Origin: JACRCT01 sp049841135
Lineage (GTDB): Bacteria > Myxococcota > Myxococcia > Myxococcales > UBA5297
DNA: 64,000 nucleotides
Direction: 5' to 3'
Assembly (NCBI GenBank): GCA_049841135.1
Contig: JASGHK010000004.1
Location: forward strand, 496,001-560,000
This document shows positions 63,430 to 64,000 of the stretch, one piece after another. The notes beneath the pieces were generated by a model. The model was given only the letters and a program-made list of their open reading frames with translations, was not told where the DNA came from and did not search any database. The translations under genes and the position numbers were made by a program. The number at the start of each line of letters is the position of its first letter. Position 1 is the first letter of the stretch.

Positions 63430-64000
63430 GTGCACCTCACCTTGCACCTGACGCCCGGCTGCAACATGGCCTGCAGCTACTGCTACGCCCCGCCCCATCC
63501 CGGCCCGGCGATGTCCGAGGCCGTCGCCGCCAAGGCGCTGGAGTTGGCCTGCAAGACGAGTCAGGCATCGGCGGGCATCGTCTTCTTTGGCGGCGAGCCC
63601 CTGCTGCACCAGGACCTCATCGCCGCGACGATGGCGCGCGCCAAGGAGCTCGAGTCGCGCCAGCCGGTCCGCTTCCACTTCAAGGTCACCACCAACGGCC
63701 TGCTACTCGACGACGCCTTCCTCGAGCGCTCGCTCGCGAACGACCTGTTCGTGGCCATGAGCTTCGATGGCGTGCGCGAGGCCCACGACCGGCACCGCCG
63801 CCTCCCGGACGGCTCGCCGACGTTCGATTGGCTGTTGCCCAAGCTGAAGATGTTGCTCGCGGCGCGGCCGTATTCGAGCGTGCTGATGGTGGTGAACCCG
63901 GACACCGTGAAGCACTTCTGCGATTCGGTGGAGTTCCTGCTCGACCAGGGCGCGCGCTACCTCATCGTCTCGCTCAACTTCGCCGCGGACTGGACCGAGG
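63430..64000 (+). CDS. Radical SAM protein (SPASM-type candidate), cut by window edge
   Basis: GTG 63430 begins LTLHLTPGCNMACSYCYAPP, with the cluster motif CxxxCxxC at C10, C14 and C17. The continuation includes IVFFGGEPLLHQDLIAA (GGEP motif), VTTNGLLLDDAFLE, VAMSFDGVREAHDRHR and VLMVVNPDTVKHF. These features (CNMACSYCY, FGGEPLL, SFDG) are typical of anaerobic sulfatase maturases and peptide-modifying radical SAM enzymes with a C-terminal SPASM domain, which would be beyond 64000. The substrate is unknown. The hypothetical protein just upstream is the obvious candidate partner. Confidence 0.9.
   Translation, partial: MHLTLHLTPGCNMACSYCYAPPHPGPAMSEAVAAKALELACKTSQASAGIVFFGGEPLLHQDLIAATMARAKELESRQPVRFHFKVTTNGLLLDDAFLERSLANDLFVAMSFDGVREAHDRHRRLPDGSPTFDWLLPKLKMLLAARPYSSVLMVVNPDTVKHFCDSVEFLLDQGARYLIVSLNFAADWTE

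Overview
The window is high-GC, densely coded DNA. It looks like a member of the Myxococcota / deltaproteobacterial lineage. The evidence is the set of cysteine-rich repeat lipoproteins, lipoproteins with Ala/Asp/Ser-rich linkers, an NtrC-type regulator, a Flp-type pilin, RND/MMPL exporters and abundant REP-like intergenic repeats. Two in-frame UGA codons in selenoprotein families, a sodium-pump decarboxylase beta subunit and a WtpA-like tungstate/molybdate-binding protein suggest an organism with anaerobic or facultative metabolism. The assignment rests on family content only and is moderate.

Layout. 1-7874 (minus strand): a partial lipoprotein and a tight six-gene operon encoding an unrecognised protein, a Ycf46-like AAA+ ATPase, a vWA-domain protein, a small unknown, a pyruvate-kinase-like protein and a divergent adenylosuccinate-synthetase-like protein. 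This is the best candidate for an undescribed system. 8113-10405 (plus): yebC, then two adjacent selenoprotein genes, a peroxiredoxin with Sec at the peroxidatic position and a GrdB/PrdB-family protein with a convincing bacterial SECIS hairpin. 10581-12947: an HTH regulator, a GerW/YtfJ-like protein, a Cys/Met-metabolism PLP enzyme and a small membrane protein. 13088-19105: two long cysteine-rich lipoproteins, a Flp pilin and a DUF3109-like protein. 19286-21451: ruvC-ruvA-ruvB. 21474-30543: membrane and secreted proteins, a lamin-tail lipoprotein, a condensation/acyltransferase-fold protein, a TPR lytic transglycosylase, a VOC protein and a flavin-reductase-like protein. 30876-38675: LysR, an ammonia lyase, an acyl carrier protein, a divergent B12-binding radical SAM enzyme, a membrane protein and an MMPL exporter, which together look like a small specialised-metabolite locus. 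38928-40228: a small membrane protein plus the decarboxylase beta subunit. 41006-49302: an HTH regulator divergent from an eight-gene, translationally coupled operon (S-component-like membrane protein, membrane-THEP1 fusion, duplicated-domain lipoprotein, TonB receptor, TrmO-like protein, DUF2478-like protein, phosphoesterase, WtpA-like protein). I infer this is an uptake locus for tungstate/molybdate or a related ligand. 49510-54673: amt, a second MMPL exporter and alr. 54672-57242: a repeat block and an APC permease. 57436-63415: an NtrB/NtrC-like pair, a CcsA/HemX-like protein with a membrane partner, and two hypothetical proteins. 63430-64000: the start of a radical SAM gene cut by the window edge.

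A striking technical feature is that about eleven otherwise clear genes carry one single-base frameshift each. In four of them (near 1655, 33616, 54547 and 55297) the frame is restored if GAATC/GATTC is read as GATC. Sequence or consensus error is the likeliest cause, so these genes are annotated as full length with the shift noted.
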